DNA of 12,920 bases from Thermoleophilia bacterium (GCA_013362295.1 JABFWJ010000453.1:1-12920); one strand, 5' to 3'. Counted from the stretch's first letter, positions 1 through 8,485 are shown. The notes: a model not told the origin generated them from the sequence alone. Numbers and translations: made by a program.

Positions 1-277
1 CGCCCCGGCCGCGGGCCTTCGGTGCGAGCGCGATGCTGATCTCCGTCTCGACGTCTCCGCGCTCGAAGCGAACGTAGCCAGCAGGTTCTCCGGCCGCCTC
101 GACGATCAGGAACCGCGTCTCCGACCGCTCGAGCCGGGCAGTGAACCACGCGAGGTGGTCGGCGAGTGGGATCGGCTCGACCGACCGCGAGACGGCCCGT
201 GCGGCCGGGTCGTTCCGGCACTCCCACACGAACTCGCCGTCGCCCGGGCTCGCCGGCCGGACGGCGATCTCAGCCAA
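1..277 (-). CDS. GNAT-family N-acetyltransferase (C-terminus cut by window edge)
   Basis: The first 92 residues are visible and the rest lies beyond the left edge. The N-terminus reads IAVRPASPGDGEFVWECRND, followed by a helix with HLAWFTARLE (residues 41-50) and a strand with FLIVEAAGEPAGYVRFE. This is the layout of the Acetyltransf_3 / PseH-like branch of GNAT, where an RND pair and an H-x-x-WF motif precede the core. The acetyl-CoA loop begins at the edge with ARGRG (residues 89-92). The likely role is acetyl transfer from acetyl-CoA to an amino group on a nucleotide sugar, in the cytoplasm. The start is a TTG three bases after the stop of the aminotransferase fusion. No ATG is available and the ribosome site is weak, so the start is uncertain. 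Downstream of an aminotransferase, N-acylation of the new amine is the natural job. Family is confident; substrate is inference. Confidence 0.8.
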   Translation of the reverse strand, partial: MAEIAVRPASPGDGEFVWECRNDPAARAVSRSVEPIPLADHLAWFTARLERSETRFLIVEAAGEPAGYVRFERGDVETEISIALAPKARGRG

Positions 278-280
278 TGC

Positions 281-2326
281 TCACGGGGCGCGGAACACGG
301 GCTCGACGGGGGCCCCGTCGAGGAGCGCCTCGGGATCGCCGTCGTCGATCCCTTTGCGCAGCACCTCGAACGCGGCGCGATACACACGCAGCGTGTGCTC
401 GACGTCCGCGTCGGAATGGCCGAACGAGATGTTCTGCCCGCCGGTGAACAGCACACCGCGCCGGATGCACTCCTGCTGGAACAGGCTCTTCAGGAGGAGG
501 GGGTCGTGGCCGTCGGTCTCGTAGAAGGCCAGCACCGTGCGCGGATGCAGGCCGATGCACCGTGCCGTCTCGCCGAGCTCGAAGTGCGCCGCCAGCGTGT
601 TGAACCCGTCGCTCAGCACCTGGCCCTGCGCCCATAGATGCGGGATCACCTCGCCGTCACGCAGCACCGCGAGCGTCGCCGCAGCGGCGGCGAGCGACGC
701 GGCTTCGCCGCCGAACGTGAACGAGAAGAAGATCTCGTCGAAGATCTCCATCACGTCGGCGCGGCCGACGACCGCCGCGATCGGGAACCCGTTGCCCATC
801 GCCTTGCCGACGGCGGCCAGATCGGGCGTGACGCCGAACAGCTCTTGCGCTCCCCCCAGCGCCAGCCGGAACCCCGTGACGACTTCGTCGTACACGAGCA
901 GCGCACCCTCACGCGTTGCGAGCTCGCGCACGGCTTCCAGGAAGCCGGGCTCGGGCGCGGCGATGCCGACCGGTTCCATGATCACCGCGGCGACCCGGCC
1001 AGGATGCTCCTCGAAGATCCGCTCCAGGCTCGCCAGGTCGTTGTAGGCGAACGGGACTGTGAGGTCCTGTACGCCACGCGGAACGCCGAGGCTGCGTGTC
1101 GTCGTGCCGATGTACCAGTCCTGCCAGCCGTGGTATCCGCAGCACGCGATCAGCTCCCGGCCCGTGTACGCGCGCGCCGCGCGCACCGCGCCGGACGTCG
1201 CGTCGGAGCCGTTCTTGCCGAAGCGGACCATCTCGGCGCACGGGACGATCTCGACGAGCTGCTCGGCGACCTCCACCTCCAGCGGGTGCGGGAGCGAGAA
1301 CGCCACTCCTCGCCGGACCTGTGCGGCAACCGCCTCGTCGACGTCCGGGTACGCATGGCCGAGGATGATCGGCCCCAGCGCCATCGCGTAGTCGATGAAC
1401 TCGTTGCCGTCGACGTCCCAGACGTGGCTGCCGCGTCCGGAGTCGAGGAACATCGGTGCGACGCCGCGCACGAACTGCGTCGGTCCCTTGCTGAACGTCT
1501 GCGTCCCCGAGGGGATGACGCGCGCGGCGCGCTCTGCGAGCGCGCGCGAGCGATCCAGCCGGAGCGGCTCGGCGGCGAGGGCGGGCTCCTCGGCGATCGA
1601 GCGATAGAGCCCTTCGTTGCGGGCGATGCCACTGTTCAGCTGAGTCAACGCCGGCTCCTTCCAGAGCAGGTCGGCCACGGTGCGGATGCCAGCATACTCA
1701 TCGCTTCCGAGGCGCTCGTAGACGGCACGGACGAACGCGAGGTCGCGCTCCTCGTCGACGGTCCACCGGTCTCCGCCCGGCGGAAGTACCGGCGCGCCGT
1801 CGAGTGCGACGCGCCGCAGCCCGTCGTCGCGGCGCAGGAGCGGCGTCACGTGCTCGCGGTCGAGGGGACTCGTCGCGTCGCGCCAGGCACGTTCGAGCGC
1901 CTGCATCGAGAACACCTCGACGTCGGTCCCGTCGGGGAACGGCGGATGCCGCGTCGTCACGTAGTCCGCGCCGGCGGCGAGCGCCGCGACGGCGCGGTCG
2001 ACGACCTCGGGGTCGAGCAGCGGGCAGTCCGCGGTGACGCGGATCACGACGTGCGCGCCTGTCTCCGACGCCGCGCGGTAGAAGCGATCGAGCACGTCGA
2101 CCTCGTCGCCGCGGAAGACCCGGATGCCGTGCGCCTCGCAATAGCGAGCGACGGCGTCGTCGCCCACCGACGTCGACGTGGCGACGACGACATCGTCCAC
2201 CGATTCGGCGCGCGCGAGCCGGCCGACGACCCGGCCGAGCATCGGCACGCCTGCGATGTCGGACAGCACCTTCCCCGGCAGTCGCGTGCTCGCCATGCGC
2301 GCCTGGACGATGCCGACGACGCTCAC
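281..2326 (-). CDS. Fusion: SpsF-like cytidylyltransferase + GSA-aminomutase-like class III aminotransferase
   Basis: The protein is 681 residues with two enzyme domains. Residues 1-225 match the CTP-transferase-3 / SpsF type: VGIVQARMASTRLPGKVL at 4-21 is the CTP-binding signature, followed by RVTADCPLLDPE (96-107). Such enzymes form CMP- or related nucleotide sugars. Residues about 260-660 are a class III PLP enzyme close to glutamate-1-semialdehyde 2,1-aminomutase: IPSGTQTFSKGP (271-282), NGSDATSGAVRAAR (372-385), YDEVVTGFR (479-487) and the Schiff-base lysine K508 in AVGKAMGNGFP. A 35-residue linker joins them with no stop or frameshift. The GTG start overlaps the upstream oxidoreductase stop as GTGA, and begins exactly at the expected SpsF N-terminus, so the longer open frame upstream was not used. 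Context fits a sugar or keto-sugar aminotransferase rather than haem synthesis. Exact substrate is unknown. Confidence 0.92.
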   Translation of the reverse strand: MSVVGIVQARMASTRLPGKVLSDIAGVPMLGRVVGRLARAESVDDVVVATSTSVGDDAVARYCEAHGIRVFRGDEVDVLDRFYRAASETGAHVVIRVTADCPLLDPEVVDRAVAALAAGADYVTTRHPPFPDGTDVEVFSMQALERAWRDATSPLDREHVTPLLRRDDGLRRVALDGAPVLPPGGDRWTVDEERDLAFVRAVYERLGSDEYAGIRTVADLLWKEPALTQLNSGIARNEGLYRSIAEEPALAAEPLRLDRSRALAERAARVIPSGTQTFSKGPTQFVRGVAPMFLDSGRGSHVWDVDGNEFIDYAMALGPIILGHAYPDVDEAVAAQVRRGVAFSLPHPLEVEVAEQLVEIVPCAEMVRFGKNGSDATSGAVRAARAYTGRELIACCGYHGWQDWYIGTTTRSLGVPRGVQDLTVPFAYNDLASLERIFEEHPGRVAAVIMEPVGIAAPEPGFLEAVRELATREGALLVYDEVVTGFRLALGGAQELFGVTPDLAAVGKAMGNGFPIAAVVGRADVMEIFDEIFFSFTFGGEAASLAAAAATLAVLRDGEVIPHLWAQGQVLSDGFNTLAAHFELGETARCIGLHPRTVLAFYETDGHDPLLLKSLFQQECIRRGVLFTGGQNISFGHSDADVEHTLRVYRAAFEVLRKGIDDGDPEALLDGAPVEPVFRAP

Positions 2327-3342
2327 GAGGTCGCTCCGTCGAGCGAGATCACGCGGCGCTCTGCGGCTGCGCGCTTCGCCGTGAGCGCGAGCTGTAGCGA
2401 CTTCGCGCCGGCCGCGACGTCGACGAGCGGTTGCTCCTCGCCGTCGAGGCAGCGCAGGAAATGGCGCAGCTCGTCGAGGTACATCGTGTTCGGCTCCCAT
2501 TGGTCGAAGAGCCGCCTGCTCGTCCATGCGCCGTCGGCGGCGAGGTACACGTCGAGCTCCGGCCGGTTGTAGTCCCAACGTGCGGTGCCGAGCTCGCCGA
2601 CGAGCTTGCACGTGCGGCTGTACGCGCGCTGCAGGTAATCGAGATGCACCTCGGCGATCGTCCCGGTCTCGAAGCGGAGCAGAATCGACGCGACGTCCTC
2701 GGTGTCGATCTCGAGCTTGCTGACGTGGTCGGCGAAGCATGCGACCTCGTGCACCTCGCCGAGCAGCCAGCGCGCGTAGTCGAGCTCGTGGATCGCGTCG
2801 AGGATGATCCCGCCGCCCAGCTCGCGGCGCGCGCTGTACGACGTCCGGTAATCCGTGGCCGGCCGCCAGTCGGGCAGGTACTGGCCGACCTCGAACTGCG
2901 CGGAGTGGAGGTCGCCGAGCTCGCACCTGCCGAGCAGCTCCTTCAACGCGCGGATCCCGGGATGGAAGCGCATGTTGCAGCCGACGAGCGAGACGACCCC
3001 CGCGGCGGCGGTTGCCTGCAGGAGCTCCTCCACGCCCTCGGGCGAGTCGCTGAGCGGCTTCTCGACGAAGATCGAGATGCCGCGTCGCACGGCCTCGCGG
3101 GCGAGCGGCAGGTGCGAGCTCGACGGCGTGGTGATGAGGGCGGCGTCGGGCGAGGCGCCCCAGCCCGCCTCGAGCTCGTCGACCGTGGGGACGCCGAGCT
3201 CGCGGGCGACGGCTTCGCGGCGCTCGCGACTGACGTCGAACGCGACCACTTCCGCCGCGCCGAGCTCCAGCAGGTTGCGGGCATGCCGCGTCCCGATCGA
3301 CCCGCAGCCGATCACGAGGTAGGTCCGCGAACTCAAAGCCAT
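2323..3342 (-). CDS. Gfo/Idh/MocA-family NAD(P)-dependent oxidoreductase
   Basis: The protein is 339 residues, the usual size for the family. An N-terminal Rossmann fold carries YLVIGCGSIGTRHARNL, with G12-x-G14-x-x-G17 for the dinucleotide. The family signature EKP lies at 94-96 (FVEKPLSDS), and its lysine is normally catalytic. The C-terminal alpha/beta domain has GGGIILDAIHELDY (177-189), giving the D182 and H185 expected at the active site. Members oxidise or reduce sugar or inositol hydroxyls, often on nucleotide-linked sugars. As first gene of the minus-strand operon it could create the keto group that the aminotransferase domain of the next protein aminates; that link is inference. The start is an ATG 60 bases from the divergent methyltransferase start. 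The stop overlaps the next GTG start (GTGA), suggesting translational coupling. Confidence 0.92.
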   Translation of the reverse strand: MALSSRTYLVIGCGSIGTRHARNLLELGAAEVVAFDVSRERREAVARELGVPTVDELEAGWGASPDAALITTPSSSHLPLAREAVRRGISIFVEKPLSDSPEGVEELLQATAAAGVVSLVGCNMRFHPGIRALKELLGRCELGDLHSAQFEVGQYLPDWRPATDYRTSYSARRELGGGIILDAIHELDYARWLLGEVHEVACFADHVSKLEIDTEDVASILLRFETGTIAEVHLDYLQRAYSRTCKLVGELGTARWDYNRPELDVYLAADGAWTSRRLFDQWEPNTMYLDELRHFLRCLDGEEQPLVDVAAGAKSLQLALTAKRAAAERRVISLDGATS

Positions 3343-3387
3343 CGGCCCCGACTGCGCTGTCTTGGCGCCGCACCGAGCACGATTGCG

Positions 3388-3393
3388 AGTATA
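3388..3393 (-). promoter_or_regulatory. Candidate -10 box for the minus-strand sugar operon
   Basis: On the minus strand the 60-base divergent gap contains TATACT, a near-consensus -10 hexamer. It would place the transcript start about 40 bases before the oxidoreductase ATG. I could not find a convincing -35 at 16-18 bases. The box overlaps a TATAT stretch readable on the other strand, so one AT-rich patch may serve both directions. Confidence 0.35.
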
Positions 3394-3395
3394 TC
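3390..3395 (+). promoter_or_regulatory. Candidate -10 region for the plus-strand operon (leaderless-type)
   Basis: TATATC lies seven bases before the methyltransferase ATG, in the only AT-rich patch of the gap. Transcription from it would begin at or next to the start codon, giving a leaderless message. No purine-rich ribosome site precedes the ATG, which agrees. The last base departs from TAnnnT and no -35 is evident, so support is weak. Confidence 0.28.
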
Positions 3396-3402
3396 CGCGG
3401 TC

Positions 3403-4395
3403 ATGAGCTATCAGGAGACCCGCAACCAGGGCGTCGCCGCGTACGTGCGCGCCACCGGACGCGACGCGTACTGGCACGCGCTCGCCGAGCAGCGCGCGCA
3501 GTTCGTCGACGAGCACGGTCGGCTCCGCCGCGAGCTCGCCGAGGAGGTGCCATGCGCCGTCTGCGGTCCCGGAGACGCGGTCCTCGTGTTCGAGAAGGAC
3601 GGCTTCCCCTATCTGCGCTGTACGAGCTGCGGCACGGTCTTCATCGGCACGCAGCTGCGCGAGAGCGTGCTCGACGAGTTCTGGTCGGCGGCGCCCGTCG
3701 CCGCCATGTGGCTGGACGTTCTCCTCTCCCCGGCGCAACTCGAGTTCGACCGGCGCAAGTTCGAGCACGCGCTGGACGATGTCGAGCAGCTGCGCGGCGG
3801 GCCCGGGCGCGTCCTCGACGTCGGTAGCTCGGTCGGCACGTTCCTCGACGTCGCACGCGCCCGCGGCTGGACCGTCGCGGGGGTCGAACCGGGCGAGCGT
3901 GCGCGTGCGCTCGCACGCGAGTCCTACGGACTCGAGCTCGCGCAGGACGTCGCCGACCATGCGCACGAGCGCTTCGATCTCGTGACGTTCTGGGAGGTCG
4001 TCGAGCACACGAAGCGGCCCGTGGAGCTGCTCGGGCTGGTCGCGCCGCTCCTCGCCGACCACGGCGTGCTCCTCTCGCTCGTCGGCGGTAACGCCGGCTC
4101 GATCGCGAACAGGGTCATGCGTGCGTCGTCTGCGGCCTTCGACTTCGCCCGGCTCTGGTACTTCACGCCGTCGAGCTACGAGCGGCTGCTCGCGCGGGCC
4201 GGCCTGCGCGGGGTCGAGCTGCGCGGCGTGCTCGGCGAGATCGACACCGCGATGAACTACCTGCGCTACGACGACCCGTACCGGCCTGTGTTCGAGGAGC
4301 CGGTGCTCGCGGAGGCGACGATCTCGGCGCTCCAAGCCGAGTCGGAGCGGCCGGAGCTCGCGTACAAGTTCCTGTCCCTCGCCCGCGCCGCGTGA
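3403..4395 (+). CDS. Class I SAM-dependent methyltransferase with N-terminal zinc ribbon
   Basis: The protein is 330 residues. Residues 51-76 hold two CxxC knuckles (C51-A-V-C54 and C73-T-S-C76, the second in LRCTSCGTVFI), a zinc-ribbon layout. The Rossmann methyltransferase core starts at 137 with VLDVGSSVGTFLD, the glycine-rich SAM-binding motif I. VEPGERARALA at 161-171 supplies the acidic residue, and FDLVTFWEVVEHTKRP (191-206) is the motif II region of the Methyltransf_23 type. Such enzymes are frequent in surface-glycan and sugar-modification loci and probably methylate a sugar (O-, N- or C-) in the cytoplasm. The start is the ATG at the divergent gap; the frame is open upstream but that stretch lies inside the oxidoreductase gene on the other strand. 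Its stop overlaps the next gene's GTG. Acceptor unknown. Confidence 0.88.
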   Translation: MSYQETRNQGVAAYVRATGRDAYWHALAEQRAQFVDEHGRLRRELAEEVPCAVCGPGDAVLVFEKDGFPYLRCTSCGTVFIGTQLRESVLDEFWSAAPVAAMWLDVLLSPAQLEFDRRKFEHALDDVEQLRGGPGRVLDVGSSVGTFLDVARARGWTVAGVEPGERARALARESYGLELAQDVADHAHERFDLVTFWEVVEHTKRPVELLGLVAPLLADHGVLLSLVGGNAGSIANRVMRASSAAFDFARLWYFTPSSYERLLARAGLRGVELRGVLGEIDTAMNYLRYDDPYRPVFEEPVLAEATISALQAESERPELAYKFLSLARAA

Positions 4396-5472
4396 TCGCC
4401 GCCGAGATCCTCTTCTGGGTGTCGCTCGCCGCCCTCGTCTGGACGCACGCCGCCTACCCCGCGTTCGCGGCGCTGCTTGCACGCATCGCGCCGCGCCGCG
4501 TGCGCAAGGGCGAGATCGAGCCGACGGTCGCCGTGATCGTCGCGGCGTATAACGAGGAGCCCGTGATCGGGCGCCGTCTCGAGAACCTGCTCGCGCTCGA
4601 CTACCCGCCGGAGAAGCTCCAGCTCGTCGTCACCTCGGACGCTTCGAGCGACCGCACCGAGGAGATCGCGGGTGGGTATCCCGGCGTGCAGGTGATCCGG
4701 AACGAGCGCGGCGGCAAGGTGGCCGCCCAGGACCGCGCGGTGCGGGAGACGGACTCGGAGATCGTCGCTTTCTCCGACGCGAACGCGACGTGGTCGGAGG
4801 ATGCCCTGCGCAAGCTCGTCCGCGCCTTCGCCGACCCCGACGTCGGCTACGTCTGTGGGCAGCTGAAGATCCTCGCCGCCGACGGCTCGAACAAGGAGGG
4901 CGTCTACTGGCGCTACGAGATGGTGCAGCGCGGCGCCGAGTCGACGCTCGGTTCGGTGACCGGAGGGAACGGCTCGATCTACGCGCTGCGCCGCGCCGAC
5001 TACGTCGAGGTCGACCCGCGCTTCGGCCACGACCTCGCGCTGCCGTACCTGATGGTGCAGCGCGGCCGGCGGGCGGTGTACGAGCCCGAGGCGCTCGCCT
5101 GGGAGAAGCCGACGCCCTCGAACGAGACGGAGTACCGGCGCAAGGTGCGCATGTTCGAGCACTGCTGGCTGATCGTGCTGCGCGGCAAGATGCTGCGCCG
5201 GCTCGGCGCCCGTTACGGGCTCGCGATCCTGTCGCACCGGCTGTTGCGATACGCGTCGGGCCTCCTTCATGTCGTCCTTCTCGTCACGTCGATCGCGCTC
5301 GTCACGCACGGCTGGATCTACGACGTCGCGCTCGCTGCGCAGCTGCTGCTGCTCGTCGCCGCGGCCGCCGGCGTCGGGATCGCGCGCTACTACGTGCTCG
5401 TCTCGTGGGCGACGCTCGTTGCGCTGTGGAATTACCTGCGTCGTGGCGTGCCGGCCACGTGGCAGCCGGTGC

Positions 5473-5480
<8 letters not shown>
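4392..5480 (+). CDS. Membrane-bound family 2 glycosyltransferase
   Basis: The protein is 362 residues with an N-terminal membrane helix (about 5-31), a GT-A catalytic domain and C-terminal membrane helices (about 284-305, 311-330 and possibly 332-348). The catalytic domain opens with TVAVIVAAYNEEPVIGRRLE (45-64), the nucleotide-binding strand. VVTSDASSDRTEEIA follows at 79-93. The metal-binding DxD position is SDAN (128-131). GGNGSIYALRR (191-201) and D214 in FGHDLALPYL are consistent with the acceptor and catalytic-base region. The topology resembles hyaluronan/cellulose synthase-like processive or lipid-linked GT2 enzymes, but it is short for a synthase. It likely adds a sugar to a lipid-linked or growing glycan at the inner face of the membrane. 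It starts with GTG inside the previous stop (GTGA) and its end overlaps the next gene by eight bases. Confidence 0.9.
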
Positions 5481-6051
<571 letters not shown>

Positions 6052-6081
6052 AGGTCTGACAGCGCCCTCATGCGGCCCCGC

Positions 6082-6087
6082 TACCCT
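6082..6087 (+). promoter_or_regulatory. Candidate leaderless-type -10 box before the ATP-grasp gene
   Basis: The 38-base gap after the sugar transferase holds TACCCT, matching TAnnnT. It ends two bases before the first GTG and eight bases before the GTG at 6096, so a start at 6096 would be nearly leaderless. This would be an internal promoter in an otherwise tightly packed operon. No -35 was recognised. Confidence 0.28.
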
Positions 6088-6089
6088 CC

Positions 6090-7088
6090 GTGGTCGTGGC
6101 GGCCGTCCTGTTCACGTGCGCAGGCCAGCGCGTCGACATCGTCACCGCGTTCCGCGAGGCCGGCGCGACCACGATCGCAGCCGACGTCGACCAGCTGGCG
6201 CCCGCGCTCTACCACGCGGATCAGCGCGCCCTGGTCCCGCGCATCGACGATCCGTTCTACGTCGAGGCGCTGCGCGAGCTCGTCGAGATCCACGACGTCC
6301 GCCTGATCGTCCCGCTGACCGATCTCGACCACCTCGTGCTCGCACACGCGCGCGACCATCTCGGCGGTGCCGTCGTCCTCGTCCCCGAGCCTGAGACGAT
6401 CGAGCGCTGCTCGGACAAGTACCTGGCGCACCGCTTCTTCGAGGAGCAGGGGATCGGCACGCCCCCGACCTGGCTGCCAACGGAGGTGCCGGAGCAGATC
6501 CGCTTCCCGGTGCTCGTCAAGGCCCGACGTGGCTTCGGTTCTCGCCACATCTACCGGGCGGACAATCAGACCGAGCTCGACTTCTTCCTTCGCTACACGA
6601 CGGCCGACTCGATGGTGCAGTGCCTCTGTCACGGCGAAGAGTTCTCCGTCGACGTGTTCTGTGACCTCGACGGACGCTGCCTCGCGGCGGTGCCACGAAC
6701 GATGATCGAGTCCAAAGGCGGCGAATCCATCAAGGGCATGACGATCCGGGATCCCGATCTGATCGCCTTCGGCGCGCGCGTGTCCGAAGCGCTGCGCATC
6801 ATCGGCCCCGCGAACGTCCAGTGCTTCCGCGAGCCCGACGGCGAGCTGTGGGTGACCGACGTGAACCCTCGCTTCGGCGGCGGCTTCCCGCTCCCGACCG
6901 CGGCCGGCTCGCGCTACCCCGAGCTGGCGTTGGCGGTCGCGAACGGTGAGCAGCTCGAGCCGCGCCTCGGCGACTTCCGCGAGGGCGTCGTCATGACGCG
7001 CTTCTTCTCGCAGGTGATTCTCGAGGAGCAGGACGGCTCGCTGCAGCCCGTAGAGCCGCAGGCGGAGGCGGTGCCCGAGGAGGCGTGA
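6090..7088 (+). CDS. ATP-grasp ligase, carbamoyl-phosphate-synthase-like
   Basis: The protein is 332 residues. The N-terminal pre-ATP-grasp Rossmann-like domain reads AAVLFTCAGQRVDIVTAFRE (4-23), with IVPLTDLDHL at 73-82. The ATP-grasp domain begins near 109 with DKYLAHRFFEEQGIGTPPTW. FPVLVKARRGFGSRHIYR (139-156) carries the ATP-binding lysine K144 and glycine-rich loop, EFSVDVFCDLDG is at 184-195, and the metal-binding segment is GELWVTDVNPRFGGGFPL (251-268), with D257 and N259. The family activates a carboxylate as an acyl phosphate and couples it to an amine or other nucleophile. Similar proteins sit in polysaccharide and amino-acid-ligase loci, so joining an amino acid or acid to an amino sugar is possible, but this is inference. 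Start is GTG 6090; GTG 6096 fits equally. Its stop overlaps the next gene's start (GTGA). Confidence 0.87.
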   Translation: MVVAAVLFTCAGQRVDIVTAFREAGATTIAADVDQLAPALYHADQRALVPRIDDPFYVEALRELVEIHDVRLIVPLTDLDHLVLAHARDHLGGAVVLVPEPETIERCSDKYLAHRFFEEQGIGTPPTWLPTEVPEQIRFPVLVKARRGFGSRHIYRADNQTELDFFLRYTTADSMVQCLCHGEEFSVDVFCDLDGRCLAAVPRTMIESKGGESIKGMTIRDPDLIAFGARVSEALRIIGPANVQCFREPDGELWVTDVNPRFGGGFPLPTAAGSRYPELALAVANGEQLEPRLGDFREGVVMTRFFSQVILEEQDGSLQPVEPQAEAVPEEA

Positions 7089-8485
7089 GACGTCGCGCGC
7101 TGCTCCTCGCCGGAGCGGGACTGCTGGCCGCCGGCTGCGGCTCGCGTCCCGAGGCGATCACAACCGTCACGCACACCCGGACGGTCAGGCACGTCGACCC
7201 CGTTCCGGATCGTCCGCCCCGCCCGGTGCACGTCCAGGTGACGGTCGTCGACGGGGACACGAACACGCGGGTCGACGGGGCGCACGTCAGGATCGGCAAG
7301 CACTCGGCGCGTAGCGACCGGCACGGCGTCGCGCGCATCCCGCTTCTTCGCCGGCGGGCGCTCGTGACGGTGGCGGAGAAGCCCGGCTACGACGGCCGCG
7401 CGGTGCGCCTGCCGTTCCGCAAGCGGCCGAAGTCGACGATCCGCATCTACCGCCGCTCGCTGCAGTGGACGATGTACGGGGCGGACGCCAGGCGCACGCA
7501 GGCCCAGCCGAGACTGAAGATCCGCCCGCCGTTTCGGGTCGTCTGGTCACGCGGGCTCGGGTCGCTGATCGAGTTTCCGGCCGTCGTCAAGGACGGGGTG
7601 GCGTACATCGCGAACGCGCAGGGAACCGTGACGGCGCTCGACATGCGCAACGGTCAGGTGATCTGGCAGCACCGCACGCCCAACGGGAAGATGGCCTCGT
7701 CCCCGGCCGTCTGGCGTGACGTGCTCGTCGTGCACGGCATGGACGGCCACATCTCGGTGCTGCGCCGCTCCGACGGCCGCCTCCTCTGGCGCTACACGGT
7801 CGGCTCGCCGGTGGAGTCGTCGCCGGTCGTCGTCGACGGCGTCGACGTCTTCGGGGCGTGGAACGGGACGATCACCGCGCTCGACCTGCGCACGCACCGG
7901 GCCCGGTGGCGACGCTTCGGCGGCTGCAAGGTCACCTCGTCGGCCGCGCTCGCAGGCCGGACGCTCTACATCGGCGACTACTGCGGGCGGCTGCTCGCAT
8001 TGCGGGCCCGGAACGGTGCCCTGCGCTGGTCGCGCTCGGTCAACGGCCGCGTCTACGGCACGCCCGCGGTCGCCGCCGGGCGCGTCTTCGTCCCGAGCTC
8101 GACGGGCGGCTCGCTGACCGCGTTCAGCACGCGTGGCGCCTATCTCTGGCGGAGGTCGACCGGGTCATACGTCTACTCGTCCCCCGCCGTCGCCGGCGGG
8201 CGCGTCTTCTTCGGCGCGTACAACGGCGTCTTCTACGCGCTCCGCGCGTCGAACGGTGCGACGCTGTGGGCGCACGGCACCGGCGGCCCGATCTCGGGTG
8301 CGGCGACCGTCGTCGACGGTGTTGCGTATGCCGGCTCGTTTGCGCACCGCATTCTCGGCGTGGATGCGCGGAGCGGGCGGATCGTGCTCGACTTCCCGCA
8401 CGGTGAGTACGTGCCCGTGTCCGGCGCGGGCCGCCGGTTGCTGCTTCACGGCTACTCCCGGGTGTTCGCCGTCACGCGCCGGTGA
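7085..8485 (+). CDS. PQQ-repeat beta-propeller lipoprotein with N-terminal carboxypeptidase-regulatory-like domain
   Basis: The protein is 466 residues. The N-terminus MRRRALLLAGAGLLAAGCGS is a signal peptide ending in a lipobox (LLAAGC, lipidated C18), so it is probably anchored outside the cytoplasmic membrane. A beta-sandwich-like segment follows at 48-122 (VQVTVVDGDTNTRVDGAHVR, then DRHGVARIPL), like carboxypeptidase-regulatory domains. From 128 on it is a propeller: the closing tryptophans of successive blades fall at 154, 194, 235, 275, 315, 355 and 395, with a final degenerate one at 435, an almost exact 40-residue period that implies eight blades. C281 and C300 could form a disulfide. 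The fold is that of BamB/PQQ-repeat proteins, but with no quinoprotein active site that I can recognise. It is coupled to the ATP-grasp gene by a GTGA overlap. A structural or scaffold role at the cell surface is inferred. Confidence 0.88.
   Translation: MRRRALLLAGAGLLAAGCGSRPEAITTVTHTRTVRHVDPVPDRPPRPVHVQVTVVDGDTNTRVDGAHVRIGKHSARSDRHGVARIPLLRRRALVTVAEKPGYDGRAVRLPFRKRPKSTIRIYRRSLQWTMYGADARRTQAQPRLKIRPPFRVVWSRGLGSLIEFPAVVKDGVAYIANAQGTVTALDMRNGQVIWQHRTPNGKMASSPAVWRDVLVVHGMDGHISVLRRSDGRLLWRYTVGSPVESSPVVVDGVDVFGAWNGTITALDLRTHRARWRRFGGCKVTSSAALAGRTLYIGDYCGRLLALRARNGALRWSRSVNGRVYGTPAVAAGRVFVPSSTGGSLTAFSTRGAYLWRRSTGSYVYSSPAVAGGRVFFGAYNGVFYALRASNGATLWAHGTGGPISGAATVVDGVAYAGSFAHRILGVDARSGRIVLDFPHGEYVPVSGAGRRLLLHGYSRVFAVTRR

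Noticed and set aside
638..2572. Long plus-strand open frame of 644 codons
   Set aside because: It is the antisense shadow of the fusion gene in GC-rich DNA, dominated by Arg, Ala, Asp and Val with no domain.
2327..3373. Upstream extension of the fusion protein frame, giving one 1030-residue open frame
   Set aside because: The added N-terminal part is Arg-rich and lies out of frame over the well-conserved oxidoreductase gene; the SpsF signature begins right at the GTG at 2326.
2431..3402. Upstream extension of the methyltransferase frame
   Set aside because: It is antisense to the oxidoreductase and lacks any domain; the true protein starts at the ATG at 3403.
3343..4482. Upstream extension of the oxidoreductase frame to a 719-residue protein
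   Set aside because: It runs antisense through the methyltransferase gene and has shadow-type composition; the Rossmann motif begins just after the ATG at 3342.
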